Below, one piece after another: positions 33,928-42,704 of a stretch of 57,556 nt of DNA. How positions within the stretch are numbered: position 1 is the first letter of the stretch; every line of letters begins with the position of its first letter. The DNA comes from an uncultured Sphingomonas sp. (GTDB taxonomy: Bacteria; Pseudomonadota; Alphaproteobacteria; Sphingomonadales; Sphingomonadaceae). The DNA lies in assembly GCA_913775975.1 (NCBI GenBank), contig CAJYLQ010000051.1, forward strand, positions 1 to 57,556, written 5' to 3'. The notes below the pieces were generated by a model that searched no databases, had not been told where the DNA came from, and saw only the letters and a list, made by a program, of their open reading frames with translations. The translations under genes and the position numbers were made by a program.

Positions 33928-34508
33928 GCCGCCGCCCGGCTGCCGGGCTTCACCGCCGGGATCGCCGCGAGTTCGGGCGGCAGCGCGTCGGCGGGATAGC
34001 TCGGCACGTCCAGCCGGATCAGCGGGAAGAACGGCACGCCCAGGTCCGCCGTCCCGTTCGACCGGTCGACCAGCGACGCGGCCGCCACCGTCTCGCCGCC
34101 CGCCCGCGCGATCGCGGCGATCGCCTCGCGGCTCGACAGGCCGGTGGTCACGACGTCCTCCATCATCAGCACGCGCTGCCCCGGCTCCAGCCGAAAGCCG
34201 CGCCGCAATTCGAACGTGCCGGTCGGCCGCTCCAGGAACATCGCATCGACGCCCAGCGCGCGCGCCATCTCCTGCCCCGCGATCACCCCGCCCATCGCGG
34301 GCGAGACGACGGCGGTGATCTGCCCCCGCAGTTCGGCCGGCAGCCGCGCCGCCAGCGCCTCCGCCAGCCGGCCGCCGCGCGCCGGGCTCATCAGCACGCG
34401 CGCGCATTGCAGGTAGCGCGGGCTGCGCAGGCCCGACGACAGGATGAAATGCCCCTCCAGCAGCGCGTCCGCCGCCCGGAATTCCGCCAGCACCTCGTCT
34501 TCGGTCAA
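33924..34508 (-). CDS. pyrE: Orotate phosphoribosyltransferase
   Basis: PyrE converts orotate and PRPP to OMP in pyrimidine synthesis. The frame is open far upstream, but family homology begins at [20 protein letters not shown], right after a TTG at 34508; this start gives a typical 194 residues. An ATG at 34568 would add about 20 residues and is an alternative. The PRPP-binding motif is [19 protein letters not shown]. Other conserved stretches are [18 protein letters not shown] and [18 protein letters not shown]. It heads the operon, divergent from coxB. Confidence 0.92.
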   Translation of the reverse strand: MTEDEVLAEFRAADALLEGHFILSSGLRSPRYLQCARVLMSPARGGRLAEALAARLPAELRGQITAVVSPAMGGVIAGQEMARALGVDAMFLERPTGTFELRRGFRLEPGQRVLMMEDVVTTGLSSREAIAAIARAGGETVAAASLVDRSNGTADLGVPFFPLIRLDVPSYPADALPPELAAIPAVKPGSRAAA

Positions 34509-34706
34509 CGCCTGCCCTTTCGCCTGATCGCCCGCGCCATACGCCCGGCGTCGACCCGCGGCAATCATCGCCGCCAAGCCATTTTCCGCCAGCGGCTTGA
34601 GGCATGGACAAGCGCGGCGTATAGGCCATACCCAAAGGGGTCGCGGACCGCCACCGGCGCGGTCCATAACGACCCGGAAGAACAAGGGGTGACGACGAGG
34701 ATGTCC
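34509..34706. promoter_or_regulatory. Divergent promoter region between pyrE and coxB
   Basis: About 200 bases separate the two starts, with AAGGGG (about 34683-34688) and a GAGG (34697-34700) on the plus strand. The GAGG abuts an ATG at 34701 but is 6 bases from the ATG at 34707. No operator motif stood out. Confidence 0.4.
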
Positions 34707-35879
34707 ATGACGGGGTTGAAGAGAATCGCGATCGCGGCGGGGCTCGCGCTGGCGGGCCTGTCGACGGTGGCGGGTCATGCCGCCGCGCCGGCGCCCGTCG
34801 CCGCCGCGCCTGCGAAGCCGCAGGCCGCCGCGGAGCCGGGCAACGTCTCCAACACCGCCCCGACCACGGCGGCCGCGCCCGCCACGGCCGCGCCGACCAG
34901 CCCGCTGCTGGCGGTGGACGGCGCACCCGGCGCCGTCGCGCAGCCGGGCATCGGCCAGCCGACCAACGGCGTCTTCGGCCTGCAGCCGCAGGTGACGCGC
35001 AACGGCGAATTCGCGCACTGGATGCACAATACCGTGCTGTTCCCGGTCATCACGCTCATCTCGCTGTTCGTGCTGGCGCTGCTGGTCTGGGTCGTCGTCC
35101 GCTATCGCGCCGCCGCCAACCCGGTCCCGTCAAAGACCAGCCACAACACCTTCATCGAGGTGATCTGGACGCTGCTGCCCGTCATCATCCTCGTCCTGAT
35201 CGCGGTGCCGTCGATCGGCCTGCTCCAGGCGCAGTTCAAGCCGGCGCCCGCCGGCGCGGTGACGCTGAAGGCGATCGGCAACCAGTGGTACTGGACCTAT
35301 CAGTATCCCGACAATGGCGGGATCGAGATCACCGCCAACCTGCTGAAGGAAAAGAACGAGGTCGCGAAGGGCGAGCGCTATCGCACCGATCGCGACGGCC
35401 CCCGCCTGCTCGCGACGGACAACCGCATCGTGCTGCCGGTCGGCGTTCCGATCCGCCTCATCACCACCGCCAACGACGTGATCCACAGCTGGGCGGTGCC
35501 CGCCTTCTGGATCAAGCTCGATGCGATCCCCGGCCGCCTGAACGAGACCAGCTTCACGATCGAGAAGCCGGGCCTCTATTTTGGCCAGTGCTCCGAACTG
35601 TGCGGCGCGCGCCACGCGTACATGCCGATCGCGGTGGAGGCCGTTACGCCCGCGCAGTTCGCGGCCTGGGTGAAGGCGAAGGGCGGCACGATGCCCGCCG
35701 CCGGCACGCCGTCCGACAAGGTGATCCCGCAGCCGGGCGCGGACGGTTCCGCCGCCAAGGCCGCGGAAACCGCCGAAACCGCGAACCTGACCGGCCCGGT
35801 CGAGAACGCCACCGTTGCCGCGCCCACCTCCTCGCAGGGCGCGACCAACAACCCCGCCACCGGCAACGCTGGACAGTAA
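34707..35879 (+). CDS. coxB: Cytochrome c oxidase subunit II
   Basis: Subunit II accepts electrons from cytochrome c at the binuclear CuA centre. The ATG at 34707 is 6 bases from GAGG and gives 390 residues; ATG 34701 is also possible. A signal peptide and a Pro/Ala-rich linker precede two membrane helices (about 120-140 and 160-185), the AVPSIGLLQ region and the aromatic patch [11 protein letters not shown]. The CuA ligands lie in [20 protein letters not shown] and [16 protein letters not shown]. The Ala/Pro-rich C-terminal tail beyond the CuA domain is longer than in many homologues. It is the first gene of the cox cluster; subunit I follows one base after its stop. Confidence 0.95.
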   Translation: MTGLKRIAIAAGLALAGLSTVAGHAAAPAPVAAAPAKPQAAAEPGNVSNTAPTTAAAPATAAPTSPLLAVDGAPGAVAQPGIGQPTNGVFGLQPQVTRNGEFAHWMHNTVLFPVITLISLFVLALLVWVVVRYRAAANPVPSKTSHNTFIEVIWTLLPVIILVLIAVPSIGLLQAQFKPAPAGAVTLKAIGNQWYWTYQYPDNGGIEITANLLKEKNEVAKGERYRTDRDGPRLLATDNRIVLPVGVPIRLITTANDVIHSWAVPAFWIKLDAIPGRLNETSFTIEKPGLYFGQCSELCGARHAYMPIAVEAVTPAQFAAWVKAKGGTMPAAGTPSDKVIPQPGADGSAAKAAETAETANLTGPVENATVAAPTSSQGATNNPATGNAGQ

Positions 35880-35880
35880 G

Positions 35881-37545
35881 ATGACCGATACCGCGCTCCA
35901 TCCATCCGCGTTCCAGGCGCATGACGATCATGCGCATCATCACGATGCGGATCACAAGCCGGGCTTCTTCGCCCGCTGGTTCATGTCGACCAACCACAAG
36001 GACATCGGCACGATGTACCTGATCTTCGCGATCATCGCGGGGATCATCGGCGGGTCGATCTCGGGCCTGATGCGCGCCGAGCTGGCGCATCCGGGTATCC
36101 AGTATCTGGGCACCTGGGCCAGCCTGCTCCACGGCGGGCCGCAGAGCCTGGACCAGTCGCTCCACCTGTGGAACGTGCTCATCACCGCGCACGGCCTCAT
36201 CATGGTGTTCTTCATGGTGATGCCCGCGATGATCGGCGGGTTCGGCAACTGGTTCGTGCCGATCATGATCGGCGCGCCGGACATGGCGTTCCCGCGCATG
36301 AACAACATCAGCTTCTGGCTGCTGATCCCGTCCTTCGCGCTGCTGCTCGCCTCGCCCTTCTTCGGCGGCGCGGGCAATGGCTGGACGCTCTACGCGCCGC
36401 TCTCCACCTATGGTGAGCCGGGGCCGTCGACCGACATGGCGATCCTGTCGCTCCACCTGGCGGGCGCCAGCTCGATCCTGGGCGCGATCAACTTCATCAC
36501 CACCATCTTCAACATGCGCGCGCCGGGCATGACGCTGCACAAGATGCCGCTGTTCGTCTGGTCGGTGCTGGTGACGGCGTTCCTGCTGCTGCTGGCGCTC
36601 CCGGTCCTCGCCGCGGCGATCACGATGCTGCTGACCGACCGCAATTTCGGCACGACCTTCTTCGATCCGGCCGGCGGCGGCGATCCGGTGCTCTACCAGC
36701 ACCTGTTCTGGTTCTTCGGCCATCCCGAAGTGTACATCATGATCCTGCCGGGCTTCGGCATCGTCAGCCAGATCATCGCCACCTTCAGCCGCAAGCCCGT
36801 CTTCGGCTATCTCGGCATGGCCTACGCCATGGTCGCGATCGGCGTGGTCGGCTTCGTCGTCTGGGCGCACCACATGTTCACCACCGGCCTGTCGGTGAAC
36901 ACGAAGATGTATTTCACCGCCGCCACCATGGTCATCGCGGTGCCGACCGGCATCAAGATCTTCTCGTGGATCGCGACGATGTGGGGCGGCTCGATGCGCT
37001 TCCCGACCCCGATGGTCTGGGCGATCGGCTTCATCTTCATGTTCACGGTCGGCGGCGTCACCGGCGTCGTGCTCGCCAATGGCGGCATCGACGACTACAT
37101 GCAGGACACCTATTACGTCGTCGCCCACTTCCACTACGTGCTGTCGCTGGGCGCGGTCTTCTCGCTGTTCGCGGGCTTCTACTACTGGTTCCCGAAGATG
37201 TCGGGGCGCATGTACAACGAGCTGCTCGGCCAGCTGCACTTCTGGGTGTTCTTCGTCGGCGTGAACGTGATGTTCTTCCCGATGCACTTCCTGGGCCTGC
37301 AGGGTATGCCGCGCCGCTATCCGGACTATCCCGATGCCTTCGCGCACTGGAACACGGTGGCGACGGTCGGCTACATGATCATGGCCGCGGGCATGGCGAT
37401 CTTCTTCGTCAACCTGATCTGGTCGCTGCTCGCCGGCAAGAAGGCGCCCGACAATCCCTGGGGCGCCGGTGCGACGACGCTGGAATGGACGCTGTCCAGC
37501 CCGCCGCCGTATCACCAGTTCGAAACCCTCCCGAAGATCGATTGA
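35881..37545 (+). CDS. coxA: Cytochrome c oxidase subunit I
   Basis: Subunit I carries low-spin heme a and the heme a3-CuB oxygen-reduction site and pumps protons. The protein of 554 residues has twelve membrane helices. The CuB region [20 protein letters not shown] contains the His-Tyr cross-link pair, WAHHMFTTG is the second part of the CuB site, and [13 protein letters not shown] holds the heme ligands; the N-terminal [13 protein letters not shown] is universal in the family. The His/Asp-rich N-terminal extension ([12 protein letters not shown]) is uncommon and may bind metal. The start at 35881 is 1 base after the coxB stop. A terminator follows the gene. Confidence 0.97.
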   Translation: MTDTALHPSAFQAHDDHAHHHDADHKPGFFARWFMSTNHKDIGTMYLIFAIIAGIIGGSISGLMRAELAHPGIQYLGTWASLLHGGPQSLDQSLHLWNVLITAHGLIMVFFMVMPAMIGGFGNWFVPIMIGAPDMAFPRMNNISFWLLIPSFALLLASPFFGGAGNGWTLYAPLSTYGEPGPSTDMAILSLHLAGASSILGAINFITTIFNMRAPGMTLHKMPLFVWSVLVTAFLLLLALPVLAAAITMLLTDRNFGTTFFDPAGGGDPVLYQHLFWFFGHPEVYIMILPGFGIVSQIIATFSRKPVFGYLGMAYAMVAIGVVGFVVWAHHMFTTGLSVNTKMYFTAATMVIAVPTGIKIFSWIATMWGGSMRFPTPMVWAIGFIFMFTVGGVTGVVLANGGIDDYMQDTYYVVAHFHYVLSLGAVFSLFAGFYYWFPKMSGRMYNELLGQLHFWVFFVGVNVMFFPMHFLGLQGMPRRYPDYPDAFAHWNTVATVGYMIMAAGMAIFFVNLIWSLLAGKKAPDNPWGAGATTLEWTLSSPPPYHQFETLPKID

Positions 37546-37609
37546 CGGCGGGCCAGCGGCTTCCAGCCGCAGGCCCCGCCCGGCCGACATGGCGCCAGCC
37601 ATGATCGAC

Positions 37610-37674
37610 GACACGGGATTAACTCCCGTGTCGGGCTCGAAACCGAAACGCCCCGGCTGATTACCGGGGCGTTT
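37610..37674 (+). terminator. Two tandem hairpins downstream of coxA, the second a strong intrinsic terminator
   Basis: GACACGGGA (37610-37618) pairs with TCCCGTGTC (37624-37632). AAACGCCCCGG (37646-37656) pairs with CCGGGGCGTTT (37664-37674) around a 7-base loop and is followed by a T run (37672-37675), a canonical terminator for coxBA. Confidence 0.88.
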
Positions 37675-37974
37675 TCGTGTCCGGACCCTGCCCGGACACT
37701 CCACACGAAAGCCTTTAGACAGGCGGGTGTGCCGAGCCTGTGCCGGCATCCACCGCGCCACACTCAACCGCGCAATATATTCAACACATGATCTCCCGGC
37801 GCACCCTGCATGGCCGGGGGCGCGCCGACCGGCCATCGCCGAAACGGCGATTGGGGCAACCTGGCGAAGGATCGCGAACCGCCGAGGGCGGGGCGGCGGC
37901 ATCCCCCTCCCGCCATTTTTCCCCTTACCAACCCAGATCAGTCCCCGATCCCCGCCGCCGCTCGTTACCCCGCC
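37675..37974. other. Intergenic region between coxA terminator and glutamine amidotransferase gene
   Basis: About 300 bases with no supported gene. The right part should contain the promoter and ribosome binding site of the amidotransferase gene; no strong consensus is seen. Confidence 0.45.
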
Positions 37975-38880
37975 ATGGCCCTCCCCGACCCCGCCCCCCT
38001 CCGCTTCCTCGTCGCCGAGAGCGAAACCCCGGACGAGCGCGCCGCCCGCCGCGCCGATGTCGGTCGCAGCGCCGGCGAAAGCTATGCCGCCACACTTGGG
38101 GAACTGGCACCGGGCTGCCGTATCACGCGCACCACCCCCAGCGACGCGGATGTCGAGCCGCTCTCCCCCGACCAAATCGCGCGATACGACGCGGTCTTCC
38201 TCTCCGGCTCCCCGCTCCACATCTATGACGAGACGCCGGAGACGGCCGCGCAACTCGCCTTCATGCGCGCCGTCTATGCCAGCGGCACCCCCGCCTTCGG
38301 TTCGTGCGCGGGCCTGCAGGTCGCGGTCGCGGCGGCCGGCGGCACGGTGCGGCGGATGGCACCCCGGCAGGAGGCCGGCATCGCCCGCCGCCTGTTCAAG
38401 ACCGACGCCGGCCGCGACCACCCCCTGCTGCGCGACCGCCCCGCCGTCTGGGACGCTCCCGCCATCCATGGCGACGAGGTGGAAACGCTGCCGCCGGGCG
38501 CGACGCTGCTCGCGAGCAACGCCGCCGTCCGCGTCCAGGCGGTAGAGATCCGCCATGACGGCGGCCTGTTCTGGGGCGTGCAATATCATCCCGAGCTCGC
38601 CCCCGGAGAGATCGCAGCCGCGCTCCGCCGCCAGTCCGCCGGCCTGATAGACGACGGCCTCGCGCGCGATGATTGCGATGTGGAGGCGCTGGCCGCCCTT
38701 CTCGATGCCCTGCACGACGCGCCGGGCGACCATGCGGTGCGCTGGCGCCTGGGCATCGACGCGGAGCTGGCGGAAACCGCGCGCCGCCGCACCGAACTCG
38801 CCGCCTTCATCACGCACTGCGTCCAACCGGCCCGCGCGGCGCGGGCCCGCGCAACTTCATCTGTCGCTTCCGCCGGATAG
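37975..38880 (+). CDS. Class I glutamine amidotransferase domain protein
   Basis: The product of 301 residues has the glutamine amidotransferase fold with nucleophile Cys111 in FGSCAGLQVA and His205/Glu207 in GVQYHPEL. The segment YDAVFLSGSPLHIYDETPET contributes the oxyanion region. It is of the GMP-synthase-like stand-alone type; its ammonia acceptor is unknown. I took the ATG at 37975. The gene is separated from coxA by a terminator and is followed by ctaB after 30 bases, so it may be co-transcribed with ctaB. The last ~80 residues, rich in Arg and Ala (ARRRTELAAFITHC), are not part of the usual domain. Confidence 0.85.
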   Translation: MALPDPAPLRFLVAESETPDERAARRADVGRSAGESYAATLGELAPGCRITRTTPSDADVEPLSPDQIARYDAVFLSGSPLHIYDETPETAAQLAFMRAVYASGTPAFGSCAGLQVAVAAAGGTVRRMAPRQEAGIARRLFKTDAGRDHPLLRDRPAVWDAPAIHGDEVETLPPGATLLASNAAVRVQAVEIRHDGGLFWGVQYHPELAPGEIAAALRRQSAGLIDDGLARDDCDVEALAALLDALHDAPGDHAVRWRLGIDAELAETARRRTELAAFITHCVQPARAARARATSSVASAG

Positions 38881-38910
38881 CGCCTATAGGCTCGCGGGAA
38901 CGAGAGGATC

Positions 38911-39813
38911 ATGACGACCGCCACCCCGCTCCTGCCCCCCGCCGACTGGCGCGATTTCCTCGCGCTGACGAAGCCGCGCGTGATGACGCTGGTGGTGTTC
39001 ACCGGCCTGTGCGGGATGCTGGCGGCGCCCGTGTCGATCCACCCCGTCATCGGCTTCACCGCGATCCTGTGCATCGCGCTCGGCGCCGGGGCGGCGGGCG
39101 CGCTGAACCAGTGGTACGAGGCGGATCTGGACGCCGCGATGCGTCGCACGCAGAAGCGGCCGCTGCCCGATGGCCGGATGGATCGTCAGGCCGCGCTGCA
39201 TTTCGGCGTCGGCCTGTCCGCCTTTTCCGTCATCCTGATGGGACTGGCGGTGAACGTGCCCGCCGCCGCGATCCTGCTCGTGTCGATCCTGTTCTACGTC
39301 CTCGTCTACACCGTCTGGCTGAAGCGGCGGACGCCGCAGAACATCGTCATCGGGGGCGCCGCCGGCGCCTTTCCGCCGATGATCGGCTGGGCGGCGGCGA
39401 CGGGCGACGTCGCGCTGCTGCCCGTCCTGATGTTCCTCCTCGTCTTCCTCTGGACGCCGCCGCATTTCTGGGCGCTCGCGCTGTTCGTGAAGACCGATTA
39501 CGCCAATGCCGGCGTCCCGATGCTGCCCGTCGTCGCGGGCGAGCGGATGACGCGCGTGCAGATCGGCCTCTACACCATCCCGATGGCGATCGCCGCCGTC
39601 GCGCCGTGGCCGCTGGGGCTGACGGGGCCGATCTACGGCATCGTCTCGCTCGTCACGACCGGGCTGTTCGGCCTGCTCGCCCTCCACGTCGCCACCCGCC
39701 GCCAGACGGAGGGCGACACGATGAAGCCGGAGAAGCGCTTGTTCAGCTATTCGATCCTCTACCTCTTCGTGATCTTCGGCGCGCTGGTCGCCGATCGCTG
39801 GGTGCTGGCATGA
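38911..39813 (+). CDS. ctaB: Protoheme IX farnesyltransferase
   Basis: CtaB attaches a farnesyl group to heme b to give heme o, the precursor of heme a for oxidase subunit I. The 300-residue membrane protein has the prenyltransferase motifs [20 protein letters not shown], with the conserved NxxxDxxxD-type Asp-rich patch, and [20 protein letters not shown]. About nine hydrophobic helices are visible. The stop overlaps the next short gene as ATGA. Confidence 0.96.
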   Translation: MTTATPLLPPADWRDFLALTKPRVMTLVVFTGLCGMLAAPVSIHPVIGFTAILCIALGAGAAGALNQWYEADLDAAMRRTQKRPLPDGRMDRQAALHFGVGLSAFSVILMGLAVNVPAAAILLVSILFYVLVYTVWLKRRTPQNIVIGGAAGAFPPMIGWAAATGDVALLPVLMFLLVFLWTPPHFWALALFVKTDYANAGVPMLPVVAGERMTRVQIGLYTIPMAIAAVAPWPLGLTGPIYGIVSLVTTGLFGLLALHVATRRQTEGDTMKPEKRLFSYSILYLFVIFGALVADRWVLA

Positions 39814-39947
39814 CGCCCGAGGAGCAGGACCTGATCCGCCGCCGCCAGTCGGCGCGAGCGAAGGTGATGGCGATGCTGCTGGGCGGCCTCGTCATCCTGA
39901 TCTTCGCCATCTCGATCGCGAAGATCCAGCTGGGGATGCACGGATGA
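39810..39947 (+). CDS. 45-residue membrane protein in the cox assembly cluster
   Basis: The product begins [20 protein letters not shown] and then has one hydrophobic helix ([19 protein letters not shown]). The ATG at 39810 overlaps the ctaB stop and the stop overlaps the ctaG start (39944-39947), two A-TGA couplings that strongly support it as a real gene. Short single-helix proteins at this position occur in other alphaproteobacterial cox clusters (CoxF-like), probably helping oxidase assembly; the function is unproven. Confidence 0.82.
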   Translation: MTPEEQDLIRRRQSARAKVMAMLLGGLVILIFAISIAKIQLGMHG

Positions 39948-40477
39948 CGCGGCCGGCGCGCACGGCGTGGCTGGCCGTCCTCGGCATCTGCTTCATGACC
40001 GGGCTCGCCTGGGCCAGCGTGCCGCTGTACCGCCTGTTCTGCCAGGTGACGGGGCTGAACGGCACCACGCAGCGCGGGCTTCAGGCGCCGGGCGGCACCG
40101 ACCGGCAGGTGCGCGTCGACTTCGACGCCAACGTCAGCCCGAAGCTGCCCTGGCGCTTCCGGCCGGAAAACCCGTCGGACACGGTGGCGATCGGCGCGCG
40201 CGACATGGCGTTCTTCACCGCCACCAACACCTCCAGCCGGCCGATCACCGGTACCGCGACGTTCAACGTCACGCCGGCGCAAGTCGGCAAGTATTTCACG
40301 AAGATCCAGTGTTTCTGCTTCACGCAGCAGACGCTGAAACCGGGCGAGACGGCGCGGATGCCGGTCATCTTCTACGTCGATCCGAAGATCCTCGACGACC
40401 CGGATGCGCGCGACGTGGAAACGATCACGCTGTCCTACACGTTTTACCCGGTGGATTCCGGCAAAAGCGCGGGCTAG
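39944..40477 (+). CDS. ctaG: Cytochrome c oxidase assembly protein CtaG/Cox11
   Basis: CtaG/Cox11 delivers copper to the CuB site of subunit I. The 177-residue protein has an N-terminal membrane helix (TAWLAVLGICFMTGLAWASV), then the immunoglobulin-like periplasmic domain with the copper-binding KIQCFCFTQQTLKPGE motif and a C-terminal FYVDPKILDDPDARD. The conserved VPLYRLFCQVTGLNGT is also present. It overlaps the small gene upstream. coxC follows after 26 bases. Confidence 0.95.
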   Translation: MTRPARTAWLAVLGICFMTGLAWASVPLYRLFCQVTGLNGTTQRGLQAPGGTDRQVRVDFDANVSPKLPWRFRPENPSDTVAIGARDMAFFTATNTSSRPITGTATFNVTPAQVGKYFTKIQCFCFTQQTLKPGETARMPVIFYVDPKILDDPDARDVETITLSYTFYPVDSGKSAG

Positions 40478-40512
40478 GAATGGCCGGATAAGAACGAACA
40501 GGGATGCGGATG

Positions 40513-41424
40513 ATGGCCGGCGCCAAGAACCACGACTACCATATTCTTCCGCCCAGCCCCTGGCCGATGGTGGGCTCGCTGACGGCGGGGATCATGGCGG
40601 TCGGCGGCATCATGTACATGCATGAATATGCGGGCGGCGGCTGGGTCTTCCTGATCGGCCTCGCGGGCGTGCTGTTCACCATGTACAGCTGGTGGGCCGA
40701 CGTGATCCGGGAGGCGCATCACGGCGATCACACCCCCGTCGTGCAGCTGCATTTCCGCTACGGGATGATCCTGTTCATCGCGTCGGAGGTGATGTTCTTC
40801 GTCGGCTGGTTCTGGGCCTATTTCGACTTCTCGCTCTTCCCCGTCGCGATGCAATGGGTCGACGGGCAGGTCGAACGCTCGGCAGAGGGCGCGGCGGCGA
40901 TCGTCGGCGCCTGGCCGCCCAAGGGGCTGGAGGTCATCAACGCCTTCGAACTGCCGCTGCTCAACACGCTGATCCTGCTCGCCTCGGGCACCACCGTCAC
41001 CTGGGCGCACCATGCGCTGATCCACAACCAGCGCGGCGGTGAGAAGACGGGGCTGTGGGGCCTGCTGGGCGTCGGCAACCGCGACGGCGTGCTGAAGGGC
41101 CTGTGGCTGACGGTCGCGCTGGGCGTGCTGTTCAGCTGCATCCAGGCCTATGAATACATGCACGCGCCCTTCCCCTTCAAGGGGATCAACTATGGCGCCA
41201 GCTTCTTCATGGCGACCGGCTTCCACGGGTTCCACGTGCTGATTGGCACGATCTTCCTGATCGTCTGCCTGATCCGCGCCTATAAGGGCGAATTCACCCC
41301 CCGCCAGCATTTCGGGTTCGAGGCGGCCGCCTGGTACTGGCACTTCGTCGACGTGGTGTGGCTGTTCCTCTTCGTCACCATCTATGTCTGGGGTGGCTGG
41401 GGCGCGCCGGTCCACGGCGGCTGA
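40513..41424 (+). CDS. coxC: Cytochrome c oxidase subunit III
   Basis: Subunit III stabilises oxygen delivery and proton uptake of the aa3 oxidase. I chose the ATG at 40513 (MAGAKNHDYHILPPSPWPMV), the usual start of this family; ATGs at 40504 and 40510 are possible. The 303-residue product has seven membrane helices with REAHHGDHTPVVQLHFRYGM, LFIASEVMFFVGWFWAYF and the C-terminal WYWHFVDVVWLFLFVTIYVW. It follows ctaG after about 35 bases and overlaps DUF983 by one base. Confidence 0.96.
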   Translation: MAGAKNHDYHILPPSPWPMVGSLTAGIMAVGGIMYMHEYAGGGWVFLIGLAGVLFTMYSWWADVIREAHHGDHTPVVQLHFRYGMILFIASEVMFFVGWFWAYFDFSLFPVAMQWVDGQVERSAEGAAAIVGAWPPKGLEVINAFELPLLNTLILLASGTTVTWAHHALIHNQRGGEKTGLWGLLGVGNRDGVLKGLWLTVALGVLFSCIQAYEYMHAPFPFKGINYGASFFMATGFHGFHVLIGTIFLIVCLIRAYKGEFTPRQHFGFEAAAWYWHFVDVVWLFLFVTIYVWGGWGAPVHGG

Positions 41425-41873
41425 TGACGCGCGATCCGGCGGCGGCCCCTGCGGCTGTCGCCCCCGATCCCGAACCGGCGCCCGGGGCGGAAACGCTCGC
41501 GGGCGCCGTCGTGTCTCCACCGCTGGCGATGGCGGCGCTGCGGGGCCTGTGCCCGCGCTGCGGCGCGCCGACGCTGTTCCACGGCCTGCTCGCCTTCGCG
41601 CCCCGGTGCCGCGCCTGCGGCCTCGACCTGACGCAGTTCAACGTCGGTGACGGGCCCGCCGCCTTCCTCACGCTGATCCTGGGCGCGGTGGTCGTCATCC
41701 TCGCCATCTGGCTGGAGCTGGCGGTGGGGCCGCCTTTGTGGGTCCACATGCTCATCTGGATTCCCGTCACCGCCGCCGGCGTGATCGGTTCGCTGCGGCT
41801 CGCCAAGGCCGCGATGCTCGCCGCCGAATATCGCAACGCCGCGCGCGAGGGCCGCATCCGGGACGCCGCATGA
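41424..41873 (+). CDS. DUF983 family protein with zinc-ribbon-like cysteines
   Basis: The product of 149 residues has two CxxC pairs (LCPRCGAP and RCRACGLD) in a small cysteine domain (about 43-70), followed by two membrane helices (TLILGAVVVILAIWLELAV and HMLIWIPVTAAGVIGSL). The pattern fits DUF983, which is typically encoded beside coxC and surf1 in Alphaproteobacteria and is presumed to assist oxidase assembly. It overlaps coxC (TGATG) and surf1 (ATGA), so it is part of the same translational unit. Its precise role is unknown. Confidence 0.88.
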   Translation: MTRDPAAAPAAVAPDPEPAPGAETLAGAVVSPPLAMAALRGLCPRCGAPTLFHGLLAFAPRCRACGLDLTQFNVGDGPAAFLTLILGAVVVILAIWLELAVGPPLWVHMLIWIPVTAAGVIGSLRLAKAAMLAAEYRNAAREGRIRDAA

Positions 41874-42481
41874 GTACCCGCCCCGGCCCCCGTACGGGTC
41901 GCCGCATCCCGCTGGTCCCGACGCTGGTGGTGACACTCGCCGTCGCCGCGATGATCGCGCTGGGCCTGTGGCAGCTGCTCGACCGGCTGCCGAAGAAGGA
42001 GGCGTTCCTGGCGCAGCTGGCCGGCAACCCCGCCCTCGCCCCCGTGCCCTTCCCCGTCACGCCCGACGAATCGCTGCTCTTCCGGCGCAGCGCCGTCACC
42101 TGCGCAGCGCCGGTCACAATCCGGCTGGCGGGCGCGGGGGCGGCGGGGTTCCGCGCGATCGCGACCTGCGCGGGCGGTGCGCCGCTCGTCCAGCTGGGCA
42201 CGACGCGCGATCCCAAGGCACAGGTGACATGGGGCGGCGGCCCCGCCACCGGCTATATCGGCCATGCCCCCGATGGCCGCGCGCTGCTGGCGACGCTGTT
42301 CGACCATAGCCCGCCGCGCCCGATGCTGATCGCGACCCCGCCCGCCGCCGGCCTCTCGCCCAACGCGCCGCCGGACGTCGGATCGATCCCGAACAATCAC
42401 CTCGCCTATGCCGGCCAGTGGTTCTTCTTCGCCGCGATCGCCGCGATCATCTACGCCCTCGCGGTGCGTCGCCGCACCTGA
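41870..42481 (+). CDS. SURF1 family cytochrome oxidase assembly protein
   Basis: SURF1/Shy1 proteins help insert heme a into oxidase subunit I. The product of 203 residues has an N-terminal helix (VPTLVVTLAVAAMIALGLWQ, with the conserved GLWQL), a periplasmic domain, and a C-terminal helix (HLAYAGQWFFFAAIAAIIYA), the NHLxYAxQWF signature of the family. This is a shorter SURF1 than usual (about 230-250), but both diagnostic ends are present. The start overlaps DUF983 by 4 bases. The copy of a dispersed repeat begins shortly after the stop. Confidence 0.9.
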   Translation: MSTRPGPRTGRRIPLVPTLVVTLAVAAMIALGLWQLLDRLPKKEAFLAQLAGNPALAPVPFPVTPDESLLFRRSAVTCAAPVTIRLAGAGAAGFRAIATCAGGAPLVQLGTTRDPKAQVTWGGGPATGYIGHAPDGRALLATLFDHSPPRPMLIATPPAAGLSPNAPPDVGSIPNNHLAYAGQWFFFAAIAAIIYALAVRRRT

Positions 42482-42487
42482 CGCAAG

Positions 42488-42507
42488 CCCTTCCCTTCAG
42501 GGGGGGG
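42488..42507. repeat. CCCTTCCCTTCAGGGG repeat, partial copy 3
   Basis: This stretch matches the first half of the repeat at 47821-47852. A CACCCCACCCC segment about 25 bases on may be a displaced remainder. It lies between surf1 and thrC. Confidence 0.5.
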
Positions 42508-42600
42508 CCGCCTGTCCTACACCCCACCCCCCGCGCTACACCGGGATCATGCTCGCCGCCCCGCATTCCTCCGCGACGCCGCCATTCCCCGCGTTCCCGA

Positions 42601-42648
42601 CGAATGTTGAGGGCCACCCTCCGCAACCCTCAACAGTCTCAACATTCG
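42601..42648 (+). promoter_or_regulatory. Alternative-hairpin element upstream of thrC
   Basis: CGAATGTTGAG (42601-42611) pairs perfectly with CTCAACATTCG (42638-42648). The overlapping TGTTGAGGG (42605-42613) can pair instead with CCCTCAACA (42627-42635). The two folds are mutually exclusive. The element is 57 bases upstream of the thrC start codon. A transcriptional or translational control role is possible but unproven. Confidence 0.45.
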
Positions 42649-42704
42649 CGGCCGAATCGCCGCCGGGTTGTCATCCCCCGCCCCGCTCGCTAGCGCCGGG
42701 GATC

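Noticed and set aside
35644..38826. A 1060-residue minus-strand open frame over coxB, coxA and the amidotransferase gene
   Set aside because: It is antisense to genes with clear catalytic motifs, is full of His, Arg and Asp repeats typical of shadow frames in high-GC DNA, and matches no family.
42549..42704. Leader peptide for thrC attenuation
   Set aside because: The frame upstream of thrC is open but contains no run of Thr or Ile codons and continues into thrC.
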